DNA from: Podocnemis expansa
Lineage: Eukaryota; Chordata; Testudines; Podocnemididae
Reading direction: 5' to 3'
DNA: 64,000 nucleotides
Assembly (NCBI GenBank): GCA_007922195.1
Contig: ML682118.1
Span: 1,266,265-1,330,264 of the forward strand
In this document: positions 10,400 to 22,509 of the stretch, in pieces
Numbering within the stretch: the stretch's first letter is position 1
How the letters are laid out: every line of letters begins with the position of its first letter
Translations under genes and position numbers: made by a program
Notes under the pieces: generated by a model
Seen by the model: the letters and a program-made list of their open reading frames with translations, nothing else
What the model was told of the DNA's origin: nothing
Database searches by the model: none

Positions 10400-11435
10400 C
10401 CATCCGTATATCTAGCTCAGAATGTATCTTAGTATGATGTTGTGGGAAGGGTGGAACAAAGTGCAACCCCAGTGCAACAGTTTTGTGTCAAATACATCCC
10501 ATTTCTTCCAATCACATCCTCTGAGCTTTGCATTAAATTAATATGCCAGCACTGTGTCTTATACAAATTCCTTGGAACTATGACAGAGTCATTCAGTATC
10601 CTGTGTGAGAACTTGTCTCTAAATATCACCCAGACAACCAGCTGCCTGCTGAGGTACTGATTTATGAAAAGTCTTGGTTGCATTTCCCTCTCAGTGCGAC
10701 CATGAGTAGTAGCATGGCTCAGCTGCCTGTCTGCTGTATCAAATCTTGCTGTAACTTTATGTGTGTGCAGACCAGAGGTTGCAAGGAGACATGGCTCAGC
10801 CACCAATAAACTGAGTGACCTTTGTTCAGTCGCTTCCCCTCCCTGTGCCTGAGTTTCTCCTGCCCTTTTCTGGCTCATCTGCTACACCAGGGAACTCTGT
10901 GGAGATAGGCTATGTCCTGTTATATGCCTGGTGTGTTTCCCTACCGATGGCATTATTCTATACCTGGGAGTGGAAGGGAGCTATGGATATGGCACTGGAG
11001 CAGGAGAGCTAATTCTTACCCCAAAGGCCATCTCAGTTTCTTTGCACAGGGCCCAGGGAAACAGTCTTCAGCTGGGTCTTCAACCCACTGCCGACAGTAG
11101 AGGACATGAGCCTATTTAACACTTGCTCTGGGACACCAGTTTTGTAGCTTCCTCCATTTTATGCTCCTGCAAGTCTCTCCTTGAAACAATAATAAACACC
11201 CCTCCAACAGAGTGAATGTTCAGAGTCCACAGTTCAAACTGTGCTGTAATTGTCCAGTATCACTGTTCCCATTATGGCTTATACCTGAGTTTCCAGCTGA
11301 GCTCTCTGTTCTTAAACAATTATTAAAAGAAAATGGATCCTCTGTTGAAGAAATTTGCATGTGAAGGCTCTGATGTCTTAAAAACACCACATTGGAACAC
11401 ATTTCCCCCCACCATTTCAGCTGTTTTTTTTTTTC
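10400..11435. other. Intergenic with MIR-like stretch
   Basis: At about 10790-10900 the sequence gagtgacctttgttcagtcg and ctccctgtgcctgagtttct resembles the core of MIR-type SINEs in plus orientation. The rest holds nothing I recognise. Confidence 0.4.
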
Positions 11436-11438
11436 ACC

Positions 11439-11562
11439 TCAAATCAAATCATAGGGCTGGAAGGGACCTCATGAGATCATTGAAGTCTAACTCCCTGGGA
11501 ATTGAACCCAGGACCTTCTGCATGTTAAGCAGAGGTGTTAGCCACTACACTATTTTAATAAG
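11439..11562 (-). mobile_element. tRNA-Val-headed SINE with CR1-like tail
   Basis: Read on the minus strand, the head contains TAGTGTAGTGGCTAACAC (A-box region), a 5-bp anticodon stem with loop TTAACAT giving anticodon AAC (valine), and a perfect T arm CTGGG/CCCAG around TTCAATT with B box GGTTCAATTCC. The tail, gatctcatgaggtcccttcc then agccctatgatttg, is the 3' end of the CR1 elements in this window. This head-plus-LINE-tail layout is that of a tRNA-derived SINE mobilised by its partner LINE. The acceptor stem is not intact, so it is not a working tRNA gene. Confidence 0.75.
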
Positions 11563-12685
11563 CTTATTACTGTTTTTTTTTATCTGAAATCACCTAGATT
11601 ACAATTTACAAAATAAAATAATAATAATAATCAACAACAATTTGTATAGAAACACCTTTTTTTCCTATGTGGGGAAAGAAATTTGAGCAGCAATAAATGT
11701 TTGAATAAATTATAAGAAAAGTCTTAAACTGTTCAAATTTCAGTTCAAGGATCTTTTATTTAAAATGGCTCAGAGATTAACACCCAGACACAAAATTAAA
11801 ACAGCAAACTTACTGTGTTGTTTTCTTGTGGAAATCGCCAAGCTCATGATACACTTAACAGGTCAGGATTCTTCAGTCATGTCCTCTTCATATATCTGTT
11901 AAAAAAAAGACTCTGTCCCTGTGTTGTCAAGCTGTCATTTCTCTGCCCCTTCACCCTATTTCCTGAGTCTCACTGCAGCTCTAACAGACAGGGAGCCAAT
12001 CCACAGGAGGACATTCCCTGCTCTGTTACTTATTCAGGTGCATCTGAAATGTGCAGAACTAGATGGGATCAGCGACTGAAAGTCCCTCCCAGCTCTACAG
12101 CAGTCTTCAAACACTATGACAACCCAGGCTCTCCCTGTTCCAGGAATATAGCTGACTCCGATTTCCAAGGTTGGGAACCAGAGGGGCTCTCTGCTCTGCA
12201 ACTAACCACCCAGAAACTGGCCCAGCTGACAGCAGAGGAACACAAACCCTCTGGATTTCACGCCATAGCTGCATCACTGGAAGGACACTTAGCTAAAACA
12301 AAGCTGAGCTGAGGCTCAATGCATGTTCCAAGAGGTTTGCAGAACAATATATAAGTTTATAGGCTAGCTCAGAGTGGTGACCTACACTGGCTCAGAGCGC
12401 TGTACTCCCAGAACCTCAGGTCGGTTGGAATAGCCTGTTCCTGCAGTAATGACACTTAAGTAACTCTGAGGGAGCAGAGATGATTTGCTCCTGAGTTGCA
12501 TCAGCAGCTGGTGTGATGCACCCGTGACAGGAACCCCTCAGCATTGGCTCCCCTGGGTATTGAATGCTGCTCACTACAAAATAACCAAATACAAACACTA
12601 AAAGCTGATTGTAATTTCCAAGACTGATCATATGTGATTTACTTTGATTGACAATTTACATCAAGTTGAAAATGTGGCCTTTTGA
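11563..12685. other. Intergenic, nothing recognised
   Basis: AT-rich at its start, more balanced after 11.9 kb. No coding homology or clear repeat seen. Confidence 0.4.
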
Positions 12686-12689
12686 TTTC

Positions 12690-12900
12690 AATGGTGCTAT
12701 AACTGTCAGCTTTGAACCTAACAACTTGTCTGATTTGCTGTTACTGTATGACCTGATCCTATGTTTAACACCCCCTTGCATTTATTTTCATTCCATTCTG
12801 TAAATTCACCCATCTCTGAATATGCTGACTCTCATTATTGAATTATAATTTCCCCTAAAACTCAACATTTATTACATGAACTTTTGTGGGAGAAAATCCC
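12690..12900 (+). mobile_element. Penelope-like 3' end fragment
   Basis: Matches in order the noncoding 3' part of the fragment at 6860-7060: gatttgctgttactgtatga, ttgcatttattttcattcca and tctgtaaattcacccatctc, ending near catgaacttttgtggg. It lies directly upstream of the receptor pseudogene. Confidence 0.5.
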
Positions 12901-12959
12901 ACTTTGTGAGATGCTTTGAAGAGGGGGAACTTACAGAATGGGATGTCTCTGTCGGTGTG

Positions 12960-14300
12960 TTGAAGATACAGGGAAGAGCAACAAGACCTTTTTGATTGAG
13001 AGACAGTTGCTAGGATTCTCTGACTTTCAATTGTTGCAAGTCTTGCTTTTTGTTCCAGTATTCACTTTCTATTCGATGGCTGTAGTGGGGATCATGATGA
13101 TAGTTATTGCATAATCATTGACTCTGCCATTCACTCTCCCATGTATTTCTTCCTTAGAAATTGTCCTTCCTGGAGATCTTCTGTACCTCAGTCACCGTCC
13201 CCAAGATTCTGGTGAACCTCCTGCAACAGACCCAGACCATCTTCTTTACAGCAGGACCATCAGTAGCCCTCAAAAACTTTTGGGGCTTGTGCTACCTCTC
13301 CATGCTGTCCCTACACCCCCATGCCAGTTCCTCCCACTGGCCCTGATGTGGCCACAGGCTCAATCCATCCCTGGCTGGGGACCAAAGACAGTTTGGGCTT
13401 CTGCCACCAGCAGCTGCAGCTCCTGTCACTGGTGGCCCTGGCTCATTCTGCCAGCGCTGGCAGCCCCAGGTCCCTGGACAGGGCTGGGTCTGGTGGCTCT
13501 GGATCCCCGCCTTGGATCAGGGCCATGTCAGGGGAGATCAGAGCTGTTGCAGGTGCTGTGAGTCTGCACTGCCCCTGGGATTCAGCACACTGGTCCAAGG
13601 AATGGAGGCATATGCATTTTCCCTCAGGCACAGCAACAGTGACATGCTTGCTTTGCAGGCTGAGATGCTTTGATGTATTTCTTTGTTCTCTTTGACATCA
13701 GAGAATGCTGCCTACTTTCCATGATGGTGTGTGACCAATATGTGGTCATCTACCACCCTCTGCAATACACCCTCATTATAAACCAAACCCTCTGCACTCA
13801 AATGCCAGCCGGTTCCTGGACCACAGGTATCCTACTAGCTTTTCGACACACCATATCAATATGTACATGGTCTTCCTGTGGGCCTAATAGAATCAGTCAT
13901 TTTTTCAGTGACATCCTTGCTGTGATGAAACTGGTTTCCCACCACAGATGCCCACAAGAATGAATTTGCTCTGACTAGCATCACTTTATTCCTTTTGTTT
14001 GTATTATATTTTTGCTCATTCTCTTGTCCTATAGCTTCATCATATCCATGATACTGAAGATGCTCACAACTGAGGGCCGACACAGAGCCTTCGCCACCTG
14101 CTCCTCATGCCTCATCATGATGAGGAAATTGTGGAATCACACCTTTTATTTACCTATGGCTCAGCTCAATGTAGTTCCAAAGCAGTGACAGGATTCTCTT
14201 CCTGGTATACATAGTATTGATCTCAACATTCAACCCCGTTATTTACAGCCAGAGGAACAAGGAAGTGAAATGTGCCCTCAGAAAAATCAATAGGCTGGAA
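12960..14300 (+). pseudogene. Olfactory receptor pseudogene, OR6/OR10-like
   Basis: Pieces of an odorant receptor can be read in order but in shifting frames. They are an N terminus with LLGFSDF and helix 1 (about 12976-13110) ending in a TAA, helix 2 with SFLEIFCTSVTVPKILVNLL (about 13160-13225), helix 3 with CCLLSMMVCDQYVVIYHPLQY (about 13700-13765, DRY changed to DQY), helix 5 frameshifted after about 13960, a GRHRAFATC relic (about 14073) and NPVIYSQRNKEV (about 14230). About 390 bp of GC-rich unrelated sequence separates helix 2 from helix 3. There is no clear start codon. The leader and helix 2/3 motifs resemble OR6 or OR10 more than OR14, so it is not a dead copy of the intact neighbours. 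Non-functional. Confidence 0.85.
13258..13651. other. GC-rich insertion inside receptor pseudogene
   Basis: This segment interrupts the receptor reading between the end of helix 2 and helix 3. Composition is richer in G and C than the flanking receptor sequence. I see no terminal repeat and only a weak shared flank (GCAGG near both ends). Identity is unknown. It could be a retroposed fragment or an unrecognised repeat. Confidence 0.5.
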
Positions 14301-14482
14301 AATGGCAATGTCTGTATGAATATTCTATTTTGGAGAAAATTTGGGAGTGAGAAAACGGTGTGTCAACAATTCTTGTCTGAAACAGAATATACTTTTGTTT
14401 TAAATGCTTCATATTTTATCCTCTCAGCCAGGCATAACTCAGGAATAAGGCTGAAGGATTAGGTCTCCTTACACTCTGAACA

Positions 14483-14654
14483 CTGCAAAAGTATGAAGCA
14501 TCAGTGAGACCACTACTGGAATTCTGTGTCCATTTCTGGTGTCACTCCATTAAAGATCAGGTCAGAAAATTGAAATGTTTCATAAGAGTGCTAGAAAGGT
14601 CTAGAAAACAGCCTCCTGCTCAGAGAAAGAAAGAGCTACTTCCTTCACATAAAT
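14483..14654 (+). mobile_element. CR1 internal fragment abutting a CR1 5' end
   Basis: A diverged copy of the reverse-transcriptase region read elsewhere as [19 protein letters not shown] (here RPLLEFCVHFWCHSIKD). It stops where the next CR1 copy begins (ggggactgcaaacc, 14655). Confidence 0.6.
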
Positions 14655-17600
14655 GGGGACTGCAAACCGGGGAGTTTAAAGAGGAAGGTGTAGGTGAAAC
14701 CTGAGAAGGAGTGGAAGGCAATCCGTTTGCTGAAAAGGCAAGGAAGAGAGTGAACCTTGAGGAGACGGAATTAATAACTGTGTATCTAGCTTTCCTATAG
14801 GTAATTTCTGTTGTTAGCTACTGTGTGATTTGAGATTGTGATTGCTTGTATGCCTGGAGGCTGTTTGTACCATTGTTCTCTGCTCACTTTTGATTAGCCT
14901 CAATCAGCCTTGTAATCACACTTCCCCTGTGTGCTTATAGAGGAGCAAGGGCTGAACTAGACAGACAACACCTTAAACGCCAGTGGCTGAGTCACCAGTG
15001 GGAGCTTGTGAACAGGAGACTGCAAATGGGAGTTTGAGAAGGAGTTCTTTAGGCCACTATGGTGAAAAGGAGATGCACTGCTTGTGCCAGCACCCCTTCT
15101 GTCTCCGCCACTTGTGCCTGTAGCCAGAACGACATTCTGGCCAGGGATGTCTCTACCCAGATCCTGGCGTGGACTTCCAGGGACTGCAGCCTGCATTTCC
15201 CTGTCACAGACAATCAGGCTGAGGAGATCATTCAGTGTTACAGGTGTCTTCTGGTGGAATTTCTCAGGTGAGAGGTGGGAGAGTAATAGGAGGAGGTATC
15301 AGGAGTAACCATGCCCTAGAGAAATTCCTTGATAGCATCCATGAAGAAAACATTCAAGGTTTGGGAGTCTATCCAGGCACAGAGGACTACTGCCACATCA
15401 CTCTAAAAAGAGGAGATGGCTCTGGTACAGAGAGGACACTGTCAGTTGGTTACTTCTGGCAGCTGGCAGTGCTCCACCCCTGCAAACATCCCTCCCTTGA
15501 TTGTGGTGAAGAACTATTATGCAGCACTAGAGATGACCAATGAGATGGATGAAGAGAAGCCATGTAACCCCAAGGCTGGGAGGATCACATCCACCACAGC
15601 CAAGAGGAATCACAGAGTTGTGGTGGTTGGGAAATAGCTTTTGAGGGGGACTGAAGCACCCATCTATTGCCCTGACAAGGCATCTTGGGAGGTATGCTGC
15701 CTGCCAGGGGCCCATATCTGAGATGTTATGGAGAGATTGTTGAGAGTCATCCACCCCTCTGACTACTACCCTATGCTGCTCATCCGTGTGAGAACCAATG
15801 ATACTGTGAGGGGTGACCCTCGGCAAAAAGGTGATTACAGGACTCTGGGAGCATGTGTGAAGGTGTTTAGTGCACAGGGCAGTGTTCTCCTCGATCCTTC
15901 AGGTCAAGGGTAGGGGCTTGAGAAGAGACAGATATATTCTGAGGTGAATGCCTGGGCACAAAGATGGTATTGTCAGGAGGTCTTTGGCTTCCTTGACCAT
16001 GGAGAGCTGTTCCAGAAAGGACTGCTAGGGAGAGATGGACTCCACTTGTCGAGGAGCGGGAAGAGCATATTCAGACCTTTGCTGGCTAACCTAATCAGGA
16101 GGGCTCTAAACTAGGTTTGAAGGAGGGAAGCTGACCAAATCCCACAGGTTAGTCACAGTAAGGGAGACCTGGGGGAAGGATTAGAATTTGCAAGGTGTGG
16201 GGACTGTAACAGCAGGGACAAAAGAGAGAGTAATCAAAACAGTGGGGGGTGGCAAGGAATCAAACCATTCTCCTAAGTGCCCTAATAAAGCCCTAATAAC
16301 TGAGATGAGTGGGGAAGGAGGACACTGAGAGAAAATGCAAGGAGGAAGATGCAAGAGAGGAGATAATCAACAGAGGAAAGTAAGGCAATTGACCCAGTAT
16401 TTTAGATGCCTGTACACAAATGTGAGGAGACTGGGAAACAAGGAAGACAAATTGGTAGTACTGGCACAGACAGGGAGCTATGATGTAATTGGAATAACAG
16501 AGATTTGGTGGAATTGATGGGTATGAATTGTTCAGGAAGGGCAGGCAGGGAAGAAGAGATGGAGGAGTAATGCTATATATAAAAGAACAATATGACTGCT
16601 TAGAGCTCCACTATGAAAGTGGAAACAAGCCAGTTGAAAGTCTGTGGGTTAAGTTTAGAGGGCAGTGCAACAATGCGAATGTCATGGTGGGTGTCTACTA
16701 CAGACGAACAGACCAGAAAGAAGAGGTGGATGAGGCATTTTATGGACAATTAGCAGTAGTTTCCAGAACACAGGCCCTGGTTCTCATGGGGGATACCAAT
16801 TAGCCTGACTTCTGATGGGAGGAAAATACAGTAATGAACAGGTAATCCAGGAAGTTTTTGGAAATTGCTGAAGACAACTTCTTGGTACAAATGCTGGAGG
16901 GACCAACCAGGAGCCTTGCACCTCTTGACCTCCTTGCTCAGTAACAGAGAAGAATTGACTGGAGAAGTAAAAGTGAATGGCAACTGGAGCAGCAGGGACC
17001 ATGAGGTGGTAGGTTCAAAATCCTGATCAAAGGAAAAAAGGAAAATGCATCTCCTGGGCTTCAGAAGAGCAGACTTTGGCTCCCTCAGGGAACTGATGGG
17101 CAGGTTTCCCTGGGAGGCTGATCTGAAGGGGAAAGGTGTCTAAGAGACCTGGCTGTAGTTTAAAGAAACCCTGCTAAAAGTACAGGAAAATACCATACCA
17201 ATATGCAGAAATAGCAGCAAGTGTGGAAGCTTGGGCAGATGACTGGGGAGGCATAAAAAAATATTGCTTGGGCTTGCAGAGGTAAATCAGAAAAGCAAAA
17301 GGGCAATTTGAGTTGATGTGAAGGATAACAGGAACAGGTTCTACACGTATGTCAGCAACAAGAAGAGGATCAGGGATGGTGCTGGTTCGTTACTGAATGA
17401 GGCAGGTATCCTTGCGGCAGATGATGCAGAAAAGGCTGAAGGACTCAATGCTGTTTTTACTTTCATCATCACAGGCAGGGTCAGCACCCAGGCTACTACA
17501 CTGCATGATGCAGAATGGATAGAAGGAGAGTGGCCTATGTTGATTGAAGGTTAGATTAAGGCCTACTTAAAGAAGTTAGATGTACACAAGTCCATGCGGC

Positions 17601-18320
17601 TGGATGAATTTATCTGAGGGTGCTGGGGGAGTTGGCCGATGTGACTGCAAAGTTACTGGCCATTATCTTTGAAAACTCCTGCCAAATGGGGGAGGTCCCA
17701 GAGGATTAGAAGAAGGCAAATATAGTACCTATCTTTAAGAAAGTGAAAGAGGAGGATCCGGGGAACAACGGACCAGTCAGCCTCACCTCAATCCCTGGAA
17801 AAATCATGGAGCAGGTCTGCAAAGAGTCCATCCTGAAACACTTGGAGCAAAATAGAATGATCAGAAGCAGTCAGCATGGATTCACCAGGGCAAACCATGT
17901 CTGACCAACTTGATTGCCTTCTGTGCTGAGATGACTGGATTTGTGGATGCAGGAATAGCTTTTGACATGATATACCTCAAGTTTAGCAAGGCTTTTGATA
18001 CGGTTTCCTACAGCATTCTCATTGGCAAGTTAAGGAACTATGAGTTGGATGAGTGGGCCGTAAGGTGGATAGAAAACTGCCTAGATCAAAGGGCTCAGCA
18101 GGAAGGAATCAATGACTCACTGTCTAGTTGGCATCTTGTAACGAGTGGAGCATGCCAGGGGTTGGTCCTGTGGCCCCTTCTATTCAACATCTTAATTAAC
18201 AATCTTGATGATGGGAAAATTGCACTCTCAGTAAGTTTGCAGATGACACTGAGCTGGAGGGAACTGTGGACACTTAGGAGGGCAGGGACAGGATTCAGGG
18301 AGACTTAGACAAATTGGAGC
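14655..18320 (+). mobile_element. CR1 LINE with 5' end, 3' end missing
   Basis: A 5' UTR of about 400 bp is followed by a broken ORF1 (from about 15059). The ORF1 has a PHD-like cysteine finger (CRDC..., damaged) and an SGNH esterase domain whose GDS block is lost (VVVVGK stop at 15635) and whose GTND reads RTND near 15790. ORF2 begins near 16400 with an APE-type endonuclease (DVIGITEIWWN; VLMGDTN) and continues through reverse-transcriptase pieces at 17318-17554 and 17910-18308 (FSKAFDTVSYSILIGKL). Multiple stops and shifts. Homology stops at about 18320 in the segment after the catalytic box, and no CR1 tail follows. The element is dead. Confidence 0.85.
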
Positions 18321-19017
18321 CCTGTTATTGTTTTTCTTCTTAGTCCCTCTGTCCCCTGGAATCATTCCCTTGTGTGATACTACTCAACTCACAGAGAAGT
18401 TTGTTACTCTGCTTCCAAAAGTCTAGTGTGATCCATTTTTACCTAAGCCACCACTCCTGTAAACAGAACTGGTGAACACTTAGGATAAAACAAAAGTCAG
18501 CTTATTCAATAAAAAAATAAAAATTAATAACAAGACCGTGGTAGCGATACCTGGTTATAATGCTAACTGGTGTCAGTAACTACTTTTCCTAGCTAATAAA
18601 TTTGACTCCTTCCTTCTCACCCCTTCTATGTCCATTCTGTTGCAGACATGGTGAATTTTCAATAACCAGGATCCAAAACTATCCATAAAAGAACCCACCT
18701 CCACCAAGAGTTCCACCACTGACTGGATCCATAGCGGCTTTCTCTACGTCTCTAAAACAGTCTTTTGTTTCCAGTAACAGTCATGGTGTAGCTCTGTTTC
18801 TTGAAACATTCTTGTCTCACCTCTAAGAGGTTTCAGTCATATGGTGATGCACCTGATAGTTTTGCATGGATTCTTCTAGGAGGGATCAAGGCTGGTCAGC
18901 CAAGCCTGGCATTACCTTGGTGGATTATTAGGGAGGGATTACAACTCCCTCTTGCTTGATCTGACCATCACTGAGACACATTAAGTCCTGGATGCCATTT
19001 TCTACTCCACATCCATT

Positions 19018-19040
19018 AAAAAAAAACAAAAACAAAACAA

Positions 19041-19071
<31 letters not shown>

Positions 19072-19075
19072 CCCC
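19018..19075. repeat. A-rich (AAACA)n-type simple repeat
   Basis: About 58 bp made almost only of AAAAC and AAACA steps. Confidence 0.9.
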
Positions 19076-19356
19076 ACAACCAAACGGAAACCATTGTCAG
19101 TGTAAATACATTATTTCCTAAACACTGTAGTACCCATGCAAACATCTCACAATGATTATGGATGAAGCTGCTCATTGTGGGAAAGTGACAGTGACAGAGC
19201 TAGTACCTGTGCTAGAAAGAAAGAACAGAAACATGGCTGACATATATTCAGGCCACCAGAATCTCAAGATTCACAGGCTAGAAGTCAATAGCATAGGTTA
19301 GCACCTCATTTTCTGAAAATGTGAGTATCCAGAGTGTTCTTGGTGCCTGAAAGGTT

Positions 19357-19358
<2 letters not shown>

Positions 19359-19388
<30 letters not shown>

Positions 19389-19391
19389 TCA
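19359..19391. repeat. (TTTC)n microsatellite
   Basis: Eight or so uninterrupted TTTC units. Confidence 0.95.
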
Positions 19392-20428
19392 GGCTTCCAG
19401 TGCCAAATGGTTAGGACTCTGGGCCTACACTGTATCTCATTGTTCTCATCTGTAAACTAGAATATATGGAAGAAAGGCTCTAGATATAACCATATTTACA
19501 CTAAGTCAGCTACCAGAGTTAGGTTACTTTGTTAAGTTCACTTAGGACAAATGCTGGTGTTGTGGCGTTTGTTCTTCACACTTCAACAATAGTATGAATA
19601 AACTGCAGAAGTGGATCTGGGGTGCAGCTAACCATGTTTACAAACCATACTCAAACACACAAGGCCTAGCAAGCTATATTTTGCTGCTGTAGTTAGTTTT
19701 TAGAGGCTTTTAAATGTAGAACACAATAAATACCAGTAACCTACAGGAACGTTCAATCTCAAACAACTGTCATGATCTGAGATGTATGATAAATAAACGG
19801 GCTGATCCTCAGTTTGTTCAATGAGCCAGGTTCTGTTGGCTTCCATTGACCTGCTGACAAGCCCAGGCTGAAGCTCAAGGTTGGGCTCACGACCCAAAAT
19901 TCCTGATGATTCCTTCAAATGACAAAAGTTGTCTCTTTCTGACAAATTCGGCTCCTGTGTAAAGGTAGGCCTGAACCCTCAGCTGGCACAGATGACTGCA
20001 GCTCCACTGAAGTCAGTGATTTACACTAGCTGAGGGTTGGGGTTTTCCTTTCAAAGATACAGCCTGAGTTAGTGCAGGGTTTTGCTGATTTAATGGAGAA
20101 CAGTCTGGCCTGCTAACTTTATGTAAGGGTGACTAACACTAAGGGATCTACTCACATCATACTGTTACATGACTTGTACACCTGAGAAGATGAAGATCCC
20201 CATTCAAATCCCTTCTCCCTCCTTAGGTACAGAGGGACTTAATGCAAGGTTTTTCTCATCCCAGCGAATAACCAATGACCATGTTGAAAGGGAGCCTCTT
20301 TCTCTCTCTGCAACAGTAAGTCCATCTTAGGAACCTCACTCCAGCAAAGCATTTCCTGGATGAGAATGCTGATCAGATTTAAGGAAAACTCAGACCTTAT
20401 GAATCCCAGTGATTTTCTAGATGCCTAC

Positions 20429-21019
20429 TGTAGAGAAAATTTGATATGATGCCTAGTGAAACCAAGCTGAGCTAAGTATGAAACCAGGCAAGGCTAAGTA
20501 ACCTAACTGAAGCGTGCAGCTATTTTAGTTCAGGCAGAGCTGCGTTAACAACTGTAGCCCAAAGCAAAGCCATAATGGAAAGCCAAAGCTAGAATAACAG
20601 GAAAGCACCTACATTAAAAGCTTTAGTTACAATAACCGAAAAACACCTGTTATAACCTCTTAGCAACCCACTCCTCATTTAGGCTTCTCACCTGCCCTTT
20701 CATGAAGTGTAAGGGGTCTTAGTTTTCCCATAATGGTCCTAGTTTCCATCCCTCCCCCGTGGTCCAACACCGCATAATCGCGTCATAGAAACATTGTTAA
20801 CCAATAAATTGTAGTTTTTTCTGTGTTTAATGATTTTTGGAAACCTTGAATGTAATTCAATAGACTGTGCAGGGTAATAAATACAGAAAGAAAGTGATCC
20901 TTGGGGGCTGGCCACACCTAATAGCTCTGGGTGCTAATAAACTTGTAATTCTCCTCCTGCTGTCTGCATTCTTGATTGACCAGAACAGAGAACGAACCTC
21001 TTTATCTCCAGACACTACA
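20429..21019 (+). mobile_element. Solo LTR candidate
   Basis: The 591-bp segment starts TGTAGAG and ends GACACTACA, so TGTAG/CTACA form inverted termini. An AATAAA at 20936-20941 lies 78 bp from the 3' end, followed by a GT/CT-rich stretch, the expected layout of a retroviral-type LTR. Flanking 4-6 bp do not match, so the boundaries or the duplication are uncertain. No internal coding sequence adjoins. Confidence 0.45.
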
Positions 21020-21196
21020 TATCTAAAAATGTGGATGTAGGCATTATTAAGCACACACTGCCCAACTGGTGTTTGATTAACAAATCATGCGAACAACACT
21101 GAGATGTTCAAAGCCAGACTTAGCTGTCTAAATTCCTATACCCGTGTTACTGGGATCAGTACATAGATAGATTGATGAAATTTATTGCTCTTTATC

Positions 21197-21262
21197 ATAG
21201 AGGAAATCAGACTAGATGATCTAATGGTCCCACCTGACCTTCAACACTATGCAGTGAAGATC
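21197..21262 (+). mobile_element. Short CR1/L2-like 3' end
   Basis: aatcagactagatgatctaa followed by tggtcccacctgaccttcaa matches the usual end of these LINEs. No coding part. Confidence 0.5.
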
Positions 21263-22304
21263 CTACATTTAATCACATCTAAACTTAGTTCGTCTGCAAA
21301 GGTGAGCATGATGGGTTGCTCTGGAGTTAAAGAAGAAGGTATGATGCAAAATACATACTATTAGAAAGCCAAGAAGCTCTTGAGACACAGCATAGTCTCA
21401 TATTCTCTTTGTGACCCAATCTTTCTTTTCCAAGGAAAACTTGGGGGGAGAGAAGGATTGAAAGTTGTCATCATCCCTGTGAATCCAGACCAGGAGTGTT
21501 GCTGCCCCGAGGAAAGACCCGGGGCATGTGGAAGGGCCCTGTCCCCTGGTTGTGACCCCCACACCCTGCAGCCCCAATTCTGTGCCCGGGCCTGATCCGG
21601 CCTCACACTCCTGCTGCTTGCCAGGAGCAGCAGGCACTGCCATGGGCAGCCCGGCAAGGGATGGGGCGGGGATCGAAAGGAGCCACTACAGGCAGACTGG
21701 CCCCAGATCTCCAGCTGGGAAGGGGGTTGGAGAAGCCGAGGATGTGCCAGGTGCTTGGGGCACTAGCACTCAGGGCCCATGCGCCAGATGCCAGCCACAC
21801 ACCTGATCCAGGCTCAAATACAGAATTACTCAACAAAGTGAAATCTTCTTCTTCTATTCATCCCCCCCGCCACCACCAACTGGCTGACATAGTTGTATCC
21901 AGCCAGGCCATCTATACTCCATCTTGTATGTTCAGAGCTCTTCAGCTTTAATTGCTTGCAGTCACTGATGTACTGCCTGTGTCTAGCCCCGGGGTTAGAG
22001 GGTTCTCTGACCTTTTTTCTTAGACAAATACACAGAGCACATAATCCCATGTAAGGATGAAGATTAATAACCATTGTCCTTCTAAAAGTATACCTACTAC
22101 TTCAGCCATAAAATATCACCTAGAATCCGGAATCACATGCTAAAATTCTTTGTCCTATGCAACAAATCATACAAGTTGATCTTAAAAGTCATTTATAACC
22201 TGGTAATCTATGAAGCCTGAGTCAGTTAACCAGACACAGTGAAACCTGGGAATGTCTCCCCCTCCCCGCATCCATGGGCAATCATTAAGGGAGATGGGTG
22301 GGGA
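21263..22304. other. Intergenic, partly GC-rich
   Basis: 21.45-21.80 kb is GC-rich with overlapping open frames on both strands and no homology I recognise. The open frames follow from composition. No gene called. Confidence 0.4.
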
Positions 22305-22441
22305 TTATTTCTTCTTCATGACAAATATCCTTTCTAACATTTTCCCCAAAGTAACTAGCATCACATTGTTTCTGAGTCTATAAATCAGAATGTTCATTAA
22401 TGTTGGCATCACTGAACACAGCATGGCAGTCAGCAGGTTCT
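22305..22441 (-). pseudogene. Olfactory receptor C-terminal relic
   Basis: On the minus strand about 44 codons read as the end of helix 7 and the tail of an odorant receptor: LLTAMLCSVMPTLMN, then ILIYRLRNNVMLVTLGKML, then a terminal KKK and TAA. The MPTLMNILIYRLRN stretch corresponds to the family PPMLNPIIYSLRN motif with P changed to I. Upstream receptor sequence is missing; a CR1 3' fragment lies just beyond. This is a truncated relic. Confidence 0.7.
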
Positions 22442-22509
22442 ATTACCATAAGGACATAAATTTTGTCCTCATATAACTCAGAATACTGGGGCTCAGAAAT
22501 AAAATCCTG

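Larger units (their letters stand above)
18321..20425. other. Intergenic with simple repeats, possible LTR remnant
   Basis: No gene. 18470-18540 (ataaaacaaaagtcagcttattcaataaaa) is reminiscent of the LTR-like sequence near 23700 but cannot be bounded. A-rich repeats occupy 19018-19075 and TTTC repeats 19359-19391. Near 19995-20040 lies a single unit like the array at 59.7 kb (ctccactgaagtcagtgatt). Confidence 0.4.

Noticed and set aside
11486..11562. Functional tRNA-Val gene
   Set aside because: Anticodon and T arms are intact, but the acceptor stem does not pair and a CR1-like tail follows directly. SINE preferred.
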